From Rotaria sp. Silwood1 (Eukaryota > Rotifera > Eurotatoria > Philodinida > Philodinidae), in assembly GCA_905250075.1 (NCBI GenBank), contig CAJNOP010000511.1, positions 1 through 64,000 of the forward strand: a DNA stretch of 64,000 nt, given 5' to 3'. A model generated the notes under the pieces. The model did no database searches, was not told the origin of the DNA, and was given only the letters and a program-made list of their open reading frames with translations. Positions 26,534 to 39,326 of this stretch are shown piece by piece (positions within the stretch are counted from its first letter, which is position 1; each line of letters begins with the position of its first letter). The position numbers were made by a program, and so were the translations under genes.

Positions 26534-29500
26534 TGAAATTCTAAATAAAAAACTTCAATTGTCTTTTATCTCTCTATTATTTATTTGATCGATCTTATAT
26601 ATGAAAATATTCAACATAATTATGATCATTTACTTATTTATTAATTTAGACATCAACATAACCTATATATATATGTGTATCGGTTTTAAATGAAATCAAA
26701 CAAGTGTTTTTTGAATATTTAATAGATAAATGATTGAATAAATATAAGAAATAATTGTATTTATATCATTCGAGAAAGATAAAAATTCTATTTATTCGAA
26801 CAAAAGAAAAAATCTTATGGTAATATATTTGATTGTCAACAATGAAAATAAATAATTTTCGATATTTTAATAAGTAGATAGAGTGTCTTTATCAGTTGTT
26901 TATCGATTGTTTTTTTTAAATAATATTTTATTTTCTATTATATTTAATGGTCCTTGACTAAATTCATATCGATAATAATGTCATTGGATATGTTGATAAT
27001 CATATCAAGAAACTTATTCTCGAGGATCAGTTAGAAATTATACAACTGGTACATTTAAATAACATATGTCCGTCTTACTTCAATAAAATGAACACATTGT
27101 TTCCTTAGTTCTACAAGTTCATTCCAAATTTTTTTCTTTCTCATGATAATTGAATATAATCTAAGAAAGTTTACACATGTTGTTTTTTCGACTTCGATCA
27201 TATGTGCTATTGTTCGATTGAGCACAAATATAGAATTAGACACGTATTATATGTATAGGTTAGTCTTATGAAAAAAACATTTTTGTATCAGTTTCTATGA
27301 CTAATCAATAAATGTATTGATTTGAACGAGTCGAACGGAAAATATTTGTATTATCTTCCTTGTAGAAATATTTATTATGCACTTTCAACATTCTAGTAAC
27401 ATATTCAATCATTATTGATAAAGATACGATAGACTCAAACGCATTCTACTCTACAATCATAAATATTTTGAAAATTTCGACAATGCATATCTTTCCTTTA
27501 TCTCATCAATCAATATAATGCATTAAAACAACATACAAAAAAACGATTTCGTTCTTCATATACGTTCTCATCAAGCTAAATAAAACTAACGAGTTATACG
27601 TTGCCTGTAGATGTAGAAAAACGGTAAGATAGATAAGAAAATCTTTCATTGCTGATGCAGTTGAAAATACTCTCTTCACACTTAAATATAATATTTAAAC
27701 ATGTCTGTTGGTTAACAATCAAATAAGAAAAATGATAAACAAAAAGAAACTTATCTTTATATCAATTGAAATCTACGAAAAAACTGGAGATAACGAAAAC
27801 ATGGAAGTCAATCGATTTTGTATTTGATTCCCAAGGTATTTCAAGTCTTATCTACCATTGATGAATCCAAAATATTACATTCTAATGATTTACCTTTGGT
27901 TTTCTAGGGCTGCCCGACCAAATACATCGTCAAAAAAGTGTAAAAATTTGACCTATACTTTTTTGAAATTTTTCCGTCGCAAGTTTTTCACTATTCAAAT
28001 TGACTCATATACCAATCGATAGAACTTGCCCAATCAAGTGAATAATGAAGAAATGGTCATTAAAACGAATAATAATTTATTAATGAATAATTTTGACTAT
28101 TTTACAATTACGAACTCTGCTTTTTTTTTTGTTTTAAACTGATTTAAAAAATGTTTATAACTTCAAAAATTTATATGGATTATTAATGTTTTGCTTATCA
28201 AACTTTTTTTTTCGAAATAGTCAAAAACATTCTTCTAAACTTAACCGCTTAAGCGTCTATTGAAGTATGTGACTCTGATAAAATTACACTTAATAGCAGC
28301 CGAAAAGCTATTTTTTGTATGATATTGATAGTCGATTTGCAATTCTCGAATCGAAAAGGATCTTTTTCTTTATAATAGTGCTAAATTTATAAGTTTTTCA
28401 ACAAATATTGAATGTCTATAATTGACAGCGTCATCATCTTTTTTCAAAAGAAGATAAATCTTATTTATTTTTGAGATGAACTGTATATCTTAGGCAACTA
28501 ACATAACCTTGTTTCTTCTCTCTCAAAAAAGCGGTTAGGATTCGAAGATACAAAGGATCTATCGAAATAACAGCGAAAAATGATTTAAGAAGTCAAATTT
28601 CCTGTATATTAGAGGAAAAAAACTAGACTTGAATTAAAATTTAATATCAATAAAACTAAAATAGATCTGTCTTGTAAAATGAAGTTGAATGATTAGAATT
28701 TAGGCACAAAATTATTTTTTCCAATGTGAATCCCATTATGATGTAAACAACTAAAAGATATCACGTTCTGTTGAAATCAAACGTAGTCCTTATTATTCAT
28801 ATTGTTATGTTCGTTTGCTCGGCTAAAGTAATCGCATAAATCGAAGTAGATAGATTTTATTTTATGTGATGAAGTCTTTGTAAAAAAACAGGATGCATAA
28901 GTTACCTTACATTAATCTAACACAATGCATAGAAAATTATACAAAGCTTGTTTTTCAAATGACGTTGTAAAAAAAGCTCTCGAATTCTACATGATACCGT
29001 TGATAATAACAAATACTTAAGAATATTTATATAATCTCATTGGTTTATTTGACTTTTGCTTTTACAAAAGTTTTCATTAATTGAACAAATATATTTAGTT
29101 CTTTCTACAGAGATATTTCTGTACTAGTCGATCAGTTAAATATTTTGTGCGCACTATTACAGCGTTTTCTGTAATAATATAATACACATTTTTATATACA
29201 TTGCTGATTGATACATCGGGTCCAACTATAACACAGTATTATCTTCTCTTATTTTATTTTCTTTAAAAAAAAATATTTATCTACTGATCGTAACATTCTC
29301 ATGTTCTATTTTCTTCTCCATCTTTATAGAATTACCTGTAATGTAATAAATTGCAAGGAGAAGCGAATCATCAAAAATATGTATGGAAACGTAGGAGGAA
29401 TAACGAGGTTGACCGTGTAATTAGTGATTTTTCATTATATATTTAAATATTTATCAAGTATAAATTTGGTTTAATCGATCTACTTTCTTGCACGATTCTG

Positions 29501-31192
29501 TTAATTCCTCTAGCATTCATATTGTTTTTATGAAGAGCAGTACTTAAGAGCAAGAAATAGAGAGAAAGATGTGCATGTGTACTGACTACTGTTGGTGTAG
29601 TCAGACATAATGCGTAGGTAATATATATGCGTCTATGTTCACTTCTAATTTAATGCAAGTAAAACTATTATAAAGGGTGGGATGAAAGTAACACTTTAGA
29701 TCAATCACAATTTCTTATCACTAAGCTGTTATCACATTTCATCAGACAATTATTGAAAATAGCGGTTAAATCAGAAAGATACATTTTGAGTAATAAATGA
29801 AAAACCTAAATTTGTAGTCTGTCTCATTAATTTTTATTAATAAGAAGAGATACACAGTGTGAATATAGAACAAGTATTGTCGTACGGTGATCGGAATTTT
29901 TTTATTTGAATTATATAGAAATCTAATACTATCATACCGATTCGATCTGTTTAACATTCTTTATTCATCTGACTACTATTATGTTCGCTATATTCAACTA
30001 TATCTGTTTGGCTAATTTTTATTGATCAAATATAGTCTTTATCTCAGAATAAAGAACAATGCTATAACTATAAAAGGAAGGAAAGAGAACGAGTCCGATT
30101 CCTTTAAAAGATTGACACGTCAGTTGTAACATATCGTCGTGTTCATATCCGACATAATCAGAAACATCTTTAACAAGTTTAAATAGTACTAACTAAGAAA
30201 TCCATCTTCCTGTTTATAATTTTTGAGACTTTTCTGAATCTTTCTTCCGCGCAAGATGTTTATTCAGACGTTCTGGATTATTCGTAAAATGTGCTATAAC
30301 AATCGATCGCCACTCATAATCTTCTGTATTTTACTGAACAAGATAAACGATATTCAATCTCTTGTTATTTAAGTAGAAATAACATTGAGTATTGACACGT
30401 GCTATATATGATATAAATATATGATCTAATCCTCAGTGTTGTTCCATTGATAGTGAGAAAAATCGCTGTGTTATTCTTTTTGATCAGCTTATAATATTTT
30501 TTCTGATTTTAAATCACTTCCTAGGATTTTTTCTCTATTTACCTTTCACACAATCACCATAGTATGCTAAGATTGTTGAAGTAAACACAAAATTACAGTA
30601 CGATTTATTCGCTAAAAAAAGGATTAAAATGATTCTTTTGTGTGAATATTACAATCGATAAAGAGTAATTTAAATAATTAGCCGAAAAGGTCAGAAATAA
30701 TAAATTTGAGGTAGTTAAATACTGTTCGACAAATTTATTTCAATTTTAATTATTTTATTACAATTAACATTATTTTGTTATCTTTTTAAACCATATTCAC
30801 TTAATTAGAAGTAGCCATTTTAATGCCTACATGAAAAGCATTTTCAGGCATTTTTTTGTGACCATTTTACATCATTTTAATACCATTTTGTTCCCTACCT
30901 GAGTAATTTATTTTATTTCAATTTTGTAATTATTTACATGAATAATTCAAAATGGTTTTCAATTTTCCCGTATGAATCATTTTATTATTATCTGTAAACT
31001 CCAACAATTTAGTACAATATGGAGTAAACTAATCTCTTTTTAATTTATTTTCATTTGCAACAATTAACTGAGATTAATCGAATCATTTTTTATTTGAGTT
31101 CTATTTCTAAAGATTTATTCTAAATAGTTTTAAATATATTTAATTTTGCTTAAGGATATTGAAAATGGCATAATCGTATTTCTTTAGCATAT
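26534..31192. other. AT-rich gene-free interval
   Basis: About 4.7 kb with no supported gene or repeat. Short open frames (27055-27243 and 29766-29957, minus) show no domain, splice context or codon bias that would justify calling them. Confidence 0.5.
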
Positions 31193-31468
31193 ATGATGAT
31201 CATTTTAATTCCACTCTTTTGGTTTCTCTTTCTTGATCATCGAATTATTCTATATAGAAGAAACAATGGCATCTGTAGTCTTTTGAAAGATTTCTATGAT
31301 AATCACTTTCAAGTTATATTTTCTCCAGTTATTATTATGTCTACACTGGCTTATCTCCTGATGAAAAATATCCGAGAAGTTGTCCGACGAAAAATTCGAC
31401 AAGTTTATAGGTTGATTTCAATAGCACGGAAGAAAAGGGGCGACTCTTGGAGTGCATACTCCACCTAG
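31193..31468 (+). pseudogene. fragment of a rhodopsin-like GPCR
   Basis: A 91-codon frame reads like the part of a class A receptor from TM4 through TM5. A hydrophobic helix (IILIPLFWFLFL) and an outer loop with one Cys (NNGICSLLKDF) are followed by a second helix (VIFSPVIIMSTLAYLLM) and a basic inner segment (REVVRRKIRQVYR). This pattern is typical of the many peptide-receptor-like GPCRs of bdelloids. TM1-3 and TM6-7 are not found on either side, so it is a remnant or a single exon. Confidence 0.4.
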
Positions 31469-31481
31469 ACCCAACTGTTCT

Positions 31482-31728
31482 CAAGGAGGAAACCTCTGAA
31501 ATCCGATTTTTTTGATTTTTTCGGTTTAAAATTAATTGATTTTAAATTATTAAAAATCAAAAAAATGACAGAAATCAAGAAAATCTGATTTCAACTGTTC
31601 CACCCTTGATTGATATTGTGAACATCAGAGGTTAAAAATTTATTATTTTGATCGAGTCTTTGTTTTTTGTTTTGATTTTTCTGACTTTGTTCTGATTTAA
31701 ATCAAAAAAATCAGCTGTTTTCCCCTTG
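31482..31728. mobile_element. short MITE with CAAGGRGRAAAC ends
   Basis: The left end CAAGGAGGAAACCTCTGAAA with TCCGATTTTTTTGATTT matches the inverted right end CAAGGGGAAAACAGCTGATT with TTTTTGATTT. Length is about 247 bp and the interior is AT-rich. It begins just after the GPCR fragment. No clear target duplication. Confidence 0.55.
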
Positions 31729-34379
31729 TTACAGCTTCTAAAAATGATATGATTTACTAGTCTTTCTTTGCCGAGCGCTCATATTTTACACAGTACCCAT
31801 GAAAATAATTTGAAATTTACACTAAAATTCCGTCGAATTTTTTATTCATATAATGTTCTGTAAGAAAACGGTTATTTTTTTCTCAAGATTTTTAACAAGA
31901 AGTTGAAAATTCTTAAATCAAAAACATTCGTACTCTTCAAATAACCCACTGCCACTGAAAAATATTTCCAGTAAAGCTACAGTTAGCCGTGCGTTTACTC
32001 CGAATGTTTTCCTTTAGTATACGAGTATCCCCAAAGTGACTTCTTGTGAGTTTTTCTAATTTCACCATGAACTGAACTTCGTTGATTCTTTCCTGATGTA
32101 TCCATAGACAGTAACATACAGTTATTACTTCGACGAAGAAACTTTACAAGCATCGCAGAATACTTCGAACTTCAAGCAAATTACTAAACCAAACTCCGTT
32201 TTCTATTACTAGTAATAGTTCGTGATTACTGTATTCTTTAATTGTTTGCACTTTGATTTAAAACCATTTATTTTATTTTTGTACAAAATCTATATCGGAA
32301 TAAAATTCCTTGAAAAGGCTGTTCAAACATTAGATACTTTAAAAATCTGAATAATTCAGTAACTAAAAATAATAAAATCAAAACATTCTGTAATGTTTTG
32401 TTGGAAAGAGATTAATTGTTTGTATTTTTTGTTAAAGATTTCAGCTTTCAACAATGTTCATCAAGTTGGTGCGTATAAACAGAAGCACTGTGTATTTATT
32501 CATTATACAAAAAGTAATACGAATCGAACGAGTCTAGTGTATAAAAAAATGGATTGAGAGATTTTTTAGGATGGCACTGTTTAGATAGCTAGTACTTCTA
32601 AGATTGGGAGTGTGGGTGTGGCTGCTGCAGAAAAGAATTAAAAAAACTCAATCAGACACCTTGCTTTTTTAATTGTTGTAATGCATCGATTATCGAAACG
32701 TCATAGAAAATCATGCAATCAATTAGAGATCAGACATATTTCGATTGAAATTGAAAAAATAGGAAACAGTGTCCGGTTATCCATTTGTCAAATGAATCTC
32801 GTTTACCAAGCCAAGATTATTTCATGGAAAATGATTTAACGAAGGTCGTCATTATGGACATCTTCATATTTCTTTTTGTGTTTATTGATTTGATGAAAGT
32901 GATCGAGTTGAATTTCTTTTGGCTCAGAAGAAAACCTTGCGTGTCTTTTGTTAAGACAACTAGTCACCGATTGTGTAACGATCAATCTCATTTTTTTAAA
33001 ATAGAGAAAAATGAGGGGTGTGGGTTTAGATGTACCTATCCCATGAGTAGAAATCCACACCCTAATAGGTTCTATTGGCTTTAATCATAACAACAAATGA
33101 AGAGAGCAGTTGGGAATAATTGAAATACACACTATATCTCACTCTTATATGCAATCTTACTTGTATTCTCACATCCTAAAGTAAAAAATTAATTTCTGGA
33201 GATGAAAAGAAATCTAGTTTCTAGGTTTGAGTAAACTGTGCCACAGTTTTGCCGTTTCCATGACCATGATGATGATAACATAGATGAATTCTTTGAGCCA
33301 TCTTTTCGCTTACTAATTATTAGAGACCTTCAGGATGCAGATCCTATAGTGTGTTCGAGTAAAGATGTAGCGGATACCAAGTCACTAATAATCTGACATA
33401 GGGTAGGATAATATCAACCATGTTTCGTGGTGATGTAGCTTTACGGTTAAAGAATGTTTGCTGGGGCTACAGAAGGAGAAAACGAAAGCTTTCTTTATAG
33501 ATCTTCTTATGATATTATTTTGAGGTTTGTTAATTATAGAGCCTTTAGGTTAATTCTATCAGATGATAAAGTCATCGATAACAGCTTATCTGTTATATAT
33601 TTTTACCCAACCGGGATAACTGTTTGTTGTCAATGAGATTTTTGTCTAGGGGAAAAACTCGTCGTGATTTTATATTATTATCAATAATAGTTAGAAGAGT
33701 ATATTCCTCAATTTTGGCTTATATTTCATTGAATAGATTATTTAAGTCATCAGGATTGACATTTACTGGAAAATCAATATGCCTATTTCGAAAGTTAAAC
33801 TTATAAGACTATTTATTCGTTTTCACCAGAAACTCGAAAACAACCAGTAGCAATAAGATATATATTGCCGCTTACAATTTTTTTTGTTGATTCGATTTTG
33901 AACTTGATATCTTCATCTGGGCTTTCTTATTCTGTTATTCACATTACAAGTGACCATTTTTCTGTTAATTTTTTTTTCTAGTACAGCATGCTTGATTAAT
34001 TTTATGAACGGAACACTGTCAATGCCTTTGAGGAAATTAGTAATTGTATAGTATTTGACAACGCAACTCATGTAGATTAGGACACATAACAAAATTCGTC
34101 GTTCAAGCAGAACGACTGAGTAATTATGTCGTAGGTGAATATTCGATGTATTAAATTCATTCTTCTGCAACAGATATTTGGGCGTGATTTAATGTGATCG
34201 ATAGCTACCGTAAAGATTTTCTATGATATACTTACCATAAGTAAAACATTTGTTATCTGTTGAAAACATGTTTATACAACATTCTAAAATAGTTCTAAAA
34301 AAACTACTTGATTCATTACATATATATCTTTTATTTATCTTTTTTTATTTCGTTATTTAAAAAACAAGAGTCATACTAG
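31729..34379. other. gene-free interval with coding-like debris
   Basis: Telomere-type tracts occur at about 32606-32625 (GAGTGTGGGTGTGG) and at 33012-33064, where GGGTGTGGG and ATCCACACCC form an inverted pair. Protein-like stretches in shifting frames (33253-33400 with DNIDEFFEPSFRLLIIRD, 33454-33636) suggest a decayed gene. None can be named. Confidence 0.4.
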
Positions 34380-34579
34380 ATTGCGCTTCCGGAGCAGAGT
34401 GTTTTGAAACATACGATTCTTCAAATGAATTTTGTGGTAAAACGATGTATCCGGACTGCATAGCCAATCTGACTCAATCAAATATATATTCAAACCTTAT
34501 TTATAGTGGAAATGAATTGACATGGTGCAATTACAACAGAACAGAAAAACACCAGTATGGCGCCACCTACAAATTATAT
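34380..34579 (+). CDS. orphan Cys-rich exon, function unknown
   Basis: An open stretch lies between an AG acceptor with an upstream pyrimidine tract (TTTTATTTATCTTTTTTTATTT) and a GTAAGT donor at 34580. It encodes about 66 residues with five cysteines (CASGAECFETYD, FCGKTMYPDC, LTWCNYN) and two N-glycosylation motifs (NLT, NRT). This is the look of an extracellular domain. No partner exon with matching phase was found nearby, so it may be an isolated remnant. Confidence 0.4.
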
Positions 34580-36051
34580 GTAAGTGGAGATATCGTTTTG
34601 GCATGCAGAAAGACATAAAATGAAAACATGAAGGCGTGATTTTTAATAATCTAAACAGAAAAACATAAACTCGGATATGTGGATCCTTTAAGGAGAAGTG
34701 CCTTTCGTTTTTATCTGTTTGGAATTCAAGAACAGGTATTCATCTTTGACATCGAGTACTTTTACAAGAAACTATAAGTTTAGTAGACTGAGATTGCCGA
34801 TATGATGCGTCTTAGAAACTACTAGTTGAAGTAAAACGAATAGGATTGAACGTGTTTTTTTTATTATTCAAGGTAGAAGAATTCTTTTTCTCTTTTCATT
34901 CTATTCAAATATTAGTGTTCTGTATGATGAAATGGAATTTAATGCTGCACAAACGAATACTGTTGCAATAGTAGCAAAAGAAAAACATGTTCTCATTTTC
35001 AATAAAAGACAAAGATGTGTGAAAGAACATTTCATGAAATACGAATCGGTTGAAACACTAACAAATTCATAAGCATAATAAAAGAATTTTTTTAATTTTG
35101 TTATGAATTTCAAGAAGAAAAAAATACCAAGATTTTTTACTTGTTGGATAGATGATATTTTGATTGTCTCTAAAAGACTTGTAGAAAAAAAAATAAGAAG
35201 ATCAATTCTAAGTTTGTTGAGAAATGTGAATTTAACAAAAATATTTAAGAAGTTATTTAGGTGATTTATTACAGTTGAAAAATCTATCGAAATAAATAAT
35301 AAAATAGTGATTTCATAAAAATTGATATTAATTGTAGAATGTTTTCCTCTTGTATTTGAAAATAATATAAGTAAGAAATATTTGATATTTCTGATCAATA
35401 GAATATCCTTATTAAATTAGATTTTCAAAAGATTTATTTTTTGTTTGATTTTTTTTCAAAAATGAAAATCTAATAAATTTCTTTTGAATATAATAGAACA
35501 ATAATCGTTTATAAAATACTTTTTATGAATATCAAAGAATCGAAAAAAGATGATGTAAACAATAAAATCGAAATGAAAAGAAATATTGTGATATAATCAA
35601 TCATTAATCTGAATTTGAATAATAAAAGTTTAATTAATAAATATTTGATATAATTATTTATCTAGAAAGTTTTTTTATTTGATTTAAAAAATCGATTGTA
35701 TAGAAATGATTAATAATTGACAAAAGAAATATCTTTATAAATATTATTTCAATGATCAAATGTTTAATGTATCTCGATAAATTAATCAATATTTAAATGA
35801 AGAATTTATTATTCGAACAAATCTTCTTTTATTTAATAAAGATTTTTTATAAGAATTATATAAAATATAATTTTCATTTACTTCGATTAAAAATTTCCAA
35901 AAAGAATATTTATTTTGATGATATTATTAAGTTAATTGTAGAATTTTTACAATATTATGTATGATTTGAATTTAAACACAATTTTCATATTGGTTTTTTG
36001 TAAAATACATATCTAATGTAATCTCAAGGTTGATAACAACATCAAGATTAA
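34580..36051. other. AT-rich gene-free interval
   Basis: No gene is supported. A 165-codon minus-strand frame at 34901-35398 begins with TTG and is mostly Phe/Ile/Leu; its last part resembles a signal peptide (from Met at about 34996) but has no exon to join. Confidence 0.4.
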
Positions 36052-36213
36052 GCAGTCATGACCGATTTCGTCCTTGCTTAAGGGATTCATCAGATGGCAT
36101 CAATCTTATTCATCGTCAAAGAGATGACAATGAAACTGCAATTCAACTCCTACGAACAGAGGAGATACAGTGTTAAATTGTATGACTACATTACGATTAA
36201 GCAGCCATGACCG
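36052..36213 (-). ncRNA. hammerhead-ribozyme-like tandem repeat, about 149-bp unit
   Basis: On the minus strand the core CTGATGA (36087-36093) is followed by stem-loop ATCCCTTAAGCAAGGAC, then GAAA (36066-36069), a minimal stem III and GTC (36060-36062), in the order and spacing of a type I hammerhead. Stem I can start with CAT/ATG. The sequence after GTC (ATGACTGCTTAATC) recurs 149 bp away as ATGGCTGCTTAATC after another GGTC (36209-36211), so two repeat units lie in tandem. An A.C mismatch at the base of stem II and a T after GAAA suggest weak or lost activity. Penelope-like elements and retrozymes carry such ribozymes. Confidence 0.55.
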
Positions 36214-36591
36214 CGTCGTTGAAAATATTATCTAAAATGGAGAACAATTTTTTAATTTTTTCTTTTTTTCGTATGCGGTGATTTTGTTTCTCTCCCATTT
36301 CTTTTTAATAGTGAGAGATGTACAAAGATGATAATAATTAGGAAAAGATGAGATTAAGAGATCTGAAGAATTTTTATAGCGTTGTCAAGTATTTGATGCT
36401 TGTTTTCGATGAAGTTTGATGCAGCATAGAAGGCGTTTATGTTTTTGAATAATTGGTATGAATTATGTGTTGTTTTTTCGTAAGGTAATCAGAGAGAAAT
36501 GTGGACTAGTTCGGACAAGCTCTTGTGTTATATTTGATCTATCACTACTACCAATAATTAGTTAGGTTTCCATCACATTTGTATTATTAAA

Positions 36592-36831
36592 TGTGGGTGT
36601 GGAATGGATAGGTGGTGAGGTGGGTGCGGGGTGGAATGGGTGGATGGTGAGGTGTGCGTGGGGAGGTGTGGAGTGAGTGGTGGTGAGGTGGGTGTGCGGT
36701 GTGCATGGGTGTGTGGGTGTGGATGTGAGTGTATTTAGAGAGAAGATCCACACCCATACCCTCAGCCACATCCATACACCCACTCCTACACCCACACCCG
36801 CACACACCCCACAGGCACCCACACCCACCCT
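36592..36831. repeat. head-to-head telomere-type palindrome, locus 3
   Basis: G-strand repeat (TGTGGG, GGTGAGGTGGGTG and variants) at 36592-36730 and C-strand repeat at 36748-36831 face each other across GTATTTAGAGAGAAGATC. The arrangement is as at 4853-5094, with a related GAAGATC centre. It lies about 380 bp from the hammerhead repeats. The 36214-36591 segment holds nothing else. Confidence 0.85.
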
Positions 36832-37139
36832 CTAATTGAGATCTTCGGTTGAATAACAACTGCACAATCAACGATGTTTCTAGAATATGATAACATTATC
36901 AAATATCAATTTAAACGTGTGTATGGATGAAGTGATGGTGGTTCTCTTCATGCAAGCACATCTATATCCTCAGTATCAATTCTTGTAATCGCTCTGGAAA
37001 CAAAAATTGCCGACGTCTCACGTTTCCCTACAATATTTTTGATTGCTGCGAATATCAACACTGCAGTAAATTATAGGCCGTATGCATTCATCTCACTTTT
37101 ACAAACATTACATTTCTTCCAGTCATATACTATTTATAA

Positions 37140-39326
37140 TCAAAAAATATCCACATGACAGACAACTACCATTATTATTAACATGAAAAAGGGGAAATAA
37201 AGCGATGCTCTATAATTCGTAGAATTTCCTTGGCCGAGCATGTAAGTCGTTGCTTCTATCGTAATGATTATTGTTGTTGTTGTTATTGCTGTTTGCGTCG
37301 TGGACGTTGTTATTATTGCTGTCGTCGACGTTGTTATTGCTGCTGTTGTGAACGTTGTTGTTGGAAACAAAGAAGAATCAACGCTTTGTATCCAATCGTA
37401 CGATATCGACGTAGCAAAGCCAACTCGGTTGTTTACTATATCAAATACTGAATAATAACGATAGAGAAAGTAATCACCTAAGATCCAGAAAAGATTGCCA
37501 TGAGAATCTGTCATATTATCTGGAACGAAGACGCTAAAGCAAATGTAACCATTCAATTGATCGCGAACGATCAACAAATATTGTAGTGGTGTTAATGAAA
37601 ATCCTCTATCACCTATTGTGAATGTAACATTAGGAAATAGAGATAGTGAACGAGTGTAGCAATCAACTGTATACTTAAAGATTGAGAAGATTTAAATGAT
37701 ATTATTTTCAGAGAGATTAGCAAGAAAAAGACATACCAGTCCACTAGTTGAATCGTAGGCACCACCTAGGGCAGCATTCAATGCAGTAACTTGAATTGTA
37801 GGTCCAATGATGAATGTCGTGCCGGTGTCAGCAATAGCATACACTGATGAACTTAAAATAGTTGATCCGATACTTACACTATTCAAATGAGAATGAAATT
37901 AGAACGAGAAAAATTGCTCAATAAACTATTACCTAGTCATGAGGAATTCCCAATATCCTTCTATTGCGACAGGAATGTAAGTAATAGAACCAGTGTATTT
38001 GCTTGAGTCTGCACTACCGAATATAAGTTCACCACCGGATTCCGCATTTGTATCACTGAAGACAAAATTTACATGAGAGATATTTAGAATCACTCATAGG
38101 ATACTTACGGATTTAAATAGAAAGTAAAAATGGCTTCTGGAATGAGACCTTGAGACCACATGTTGTAGAAAAGTGGTTTCTCGGCACCTTTTGCCAAATT
38201 TGGATAGGCAAGACCCAGAATACCATCATTAACATCGCCATTCATACCTCTGAGAGATGTGCATTCAGCAAATGTTTGGTTTTGGACTGCAATTCCATTG
38301 ATCTGAATCAAATAATCATTCAGTAATAAATTCTATGAAATGAATGAATGTTCTCTTTTTTTTTCTACAATTTCCTTCGAAGAATAAAAGCATTATTGAG
38401 CTACTTTGCTTTGTTCAGAGAACTAAGTGAACAGAAAAAAAGCGGCAGATTTGATAATCTTATGCTTCAAACTATGAACGATTCTCCATTATCTCGATAA
38501 TGATACAATAATTTACTGTGACAGTATCAATACTGAAAAAACCAGATGCTGAAGAACCATCACCATAGGTTATTAAAAATCTTTTCCCATTAGCTACATA
38601 TGTTGTTGACTGTGTCGAAGTATACTTATTGAAACCAGCTAAAAAATTGAAACATGATTCAGATCTATATGTTTGAGCGAATATCAATAACCTACTACAG
38701 GACGATCGACAGCTGCTTGATGGTACCCATAGATCGGAGGAACCTGTATCGAAATCGATAAGAAAATTTTGCGCTGGTGTTCCGATTGATATCAATCCGA
38801 TGAAATAAGCCTATTCAGAAAAACAGTTTTCAAAGGCTTACAATGAACAGATTACCAATGTGAGTATTCCTATACCAAAACTTCTGTTCATGTCTATATG
38901 TCGAGTTATTTGATCTTTCAGATACTCAGAAATAAGTATTTTTTTCGACTAATTAAATCAAATTATAATTGGAAAAATTATTTGTTACTTTCTATAAGAT
39001 GAGCTTAGAGATGACAGACAATTACTTACATCAGCTTCATTGATGAGATTTTCATAAATAGAAGATTTTGTCAGAAAAATTTTGCCCAATTTACGCGAAA
39101 ATATTTGACAGGTCATCATATTTGTCGGTGATATTGTACAATTTGTTTTAGTGGACGATGGTCGTTGAATGCGATGAATAGAAATTCTAACAATTCAGAG
39201 TAAATTAATTCATGCATCGATTCAGTCTACCAAAAGAGCTTACCGAAATGCATCACTGCCAGCCGTTTCATCACATAAACCAATGACAATGAGCATAACA
39301 AGTATTTCAATAGTCACTTTCGACAT
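37140..39326 (-). CDS. pepsin-family aspartic protease with C-terminal stalk and anchor
   Basis: Eight exons join in frame to 489 residues: 39244-39326, 39030-39186, 38696-38810, 38517-38638, 38109-38302, 37933-38055, 37737-37878 and 37140-37673. Exon 1 encodes a signal peptide (ILVMLIVIGLC). Exon 2 encodes a basic propeptide. The mature enzyme has both catalytic motifs, DTGSSDLWVPS and ADTGTT, the flap with YGDGS, and the usual IGTPAQNF and GILGLAYPNL segments. After the fold, a Thr/Ile-rich tail of about 50 residues ends in a hydrophobic segment (FPFFMLIIMVVV), so the enzyme is probably tethered to the outer membrane face by a helix or a GPI anchor. The donor of exon 3 could be at either of two overlapping GTAG sites. 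Probably a digestive, lysosomal or surface protease. Confidence 0.9.

Noticed and set aside
32785..33084. 99-codon frame with hydrophobic part.
   Set aside because: Its second half is the telomere-type tract at 33.01-33.06 kb, and there is no family resemblance.
34901..35398. 165-codon minus-strand open frame.
   Set aside because: It begins with TTG and is mostly Phe/Ile/Leu from T-rich DNA. The signal-peptide-like end (from about 34996) has no downstream exon. Kept only as a note.
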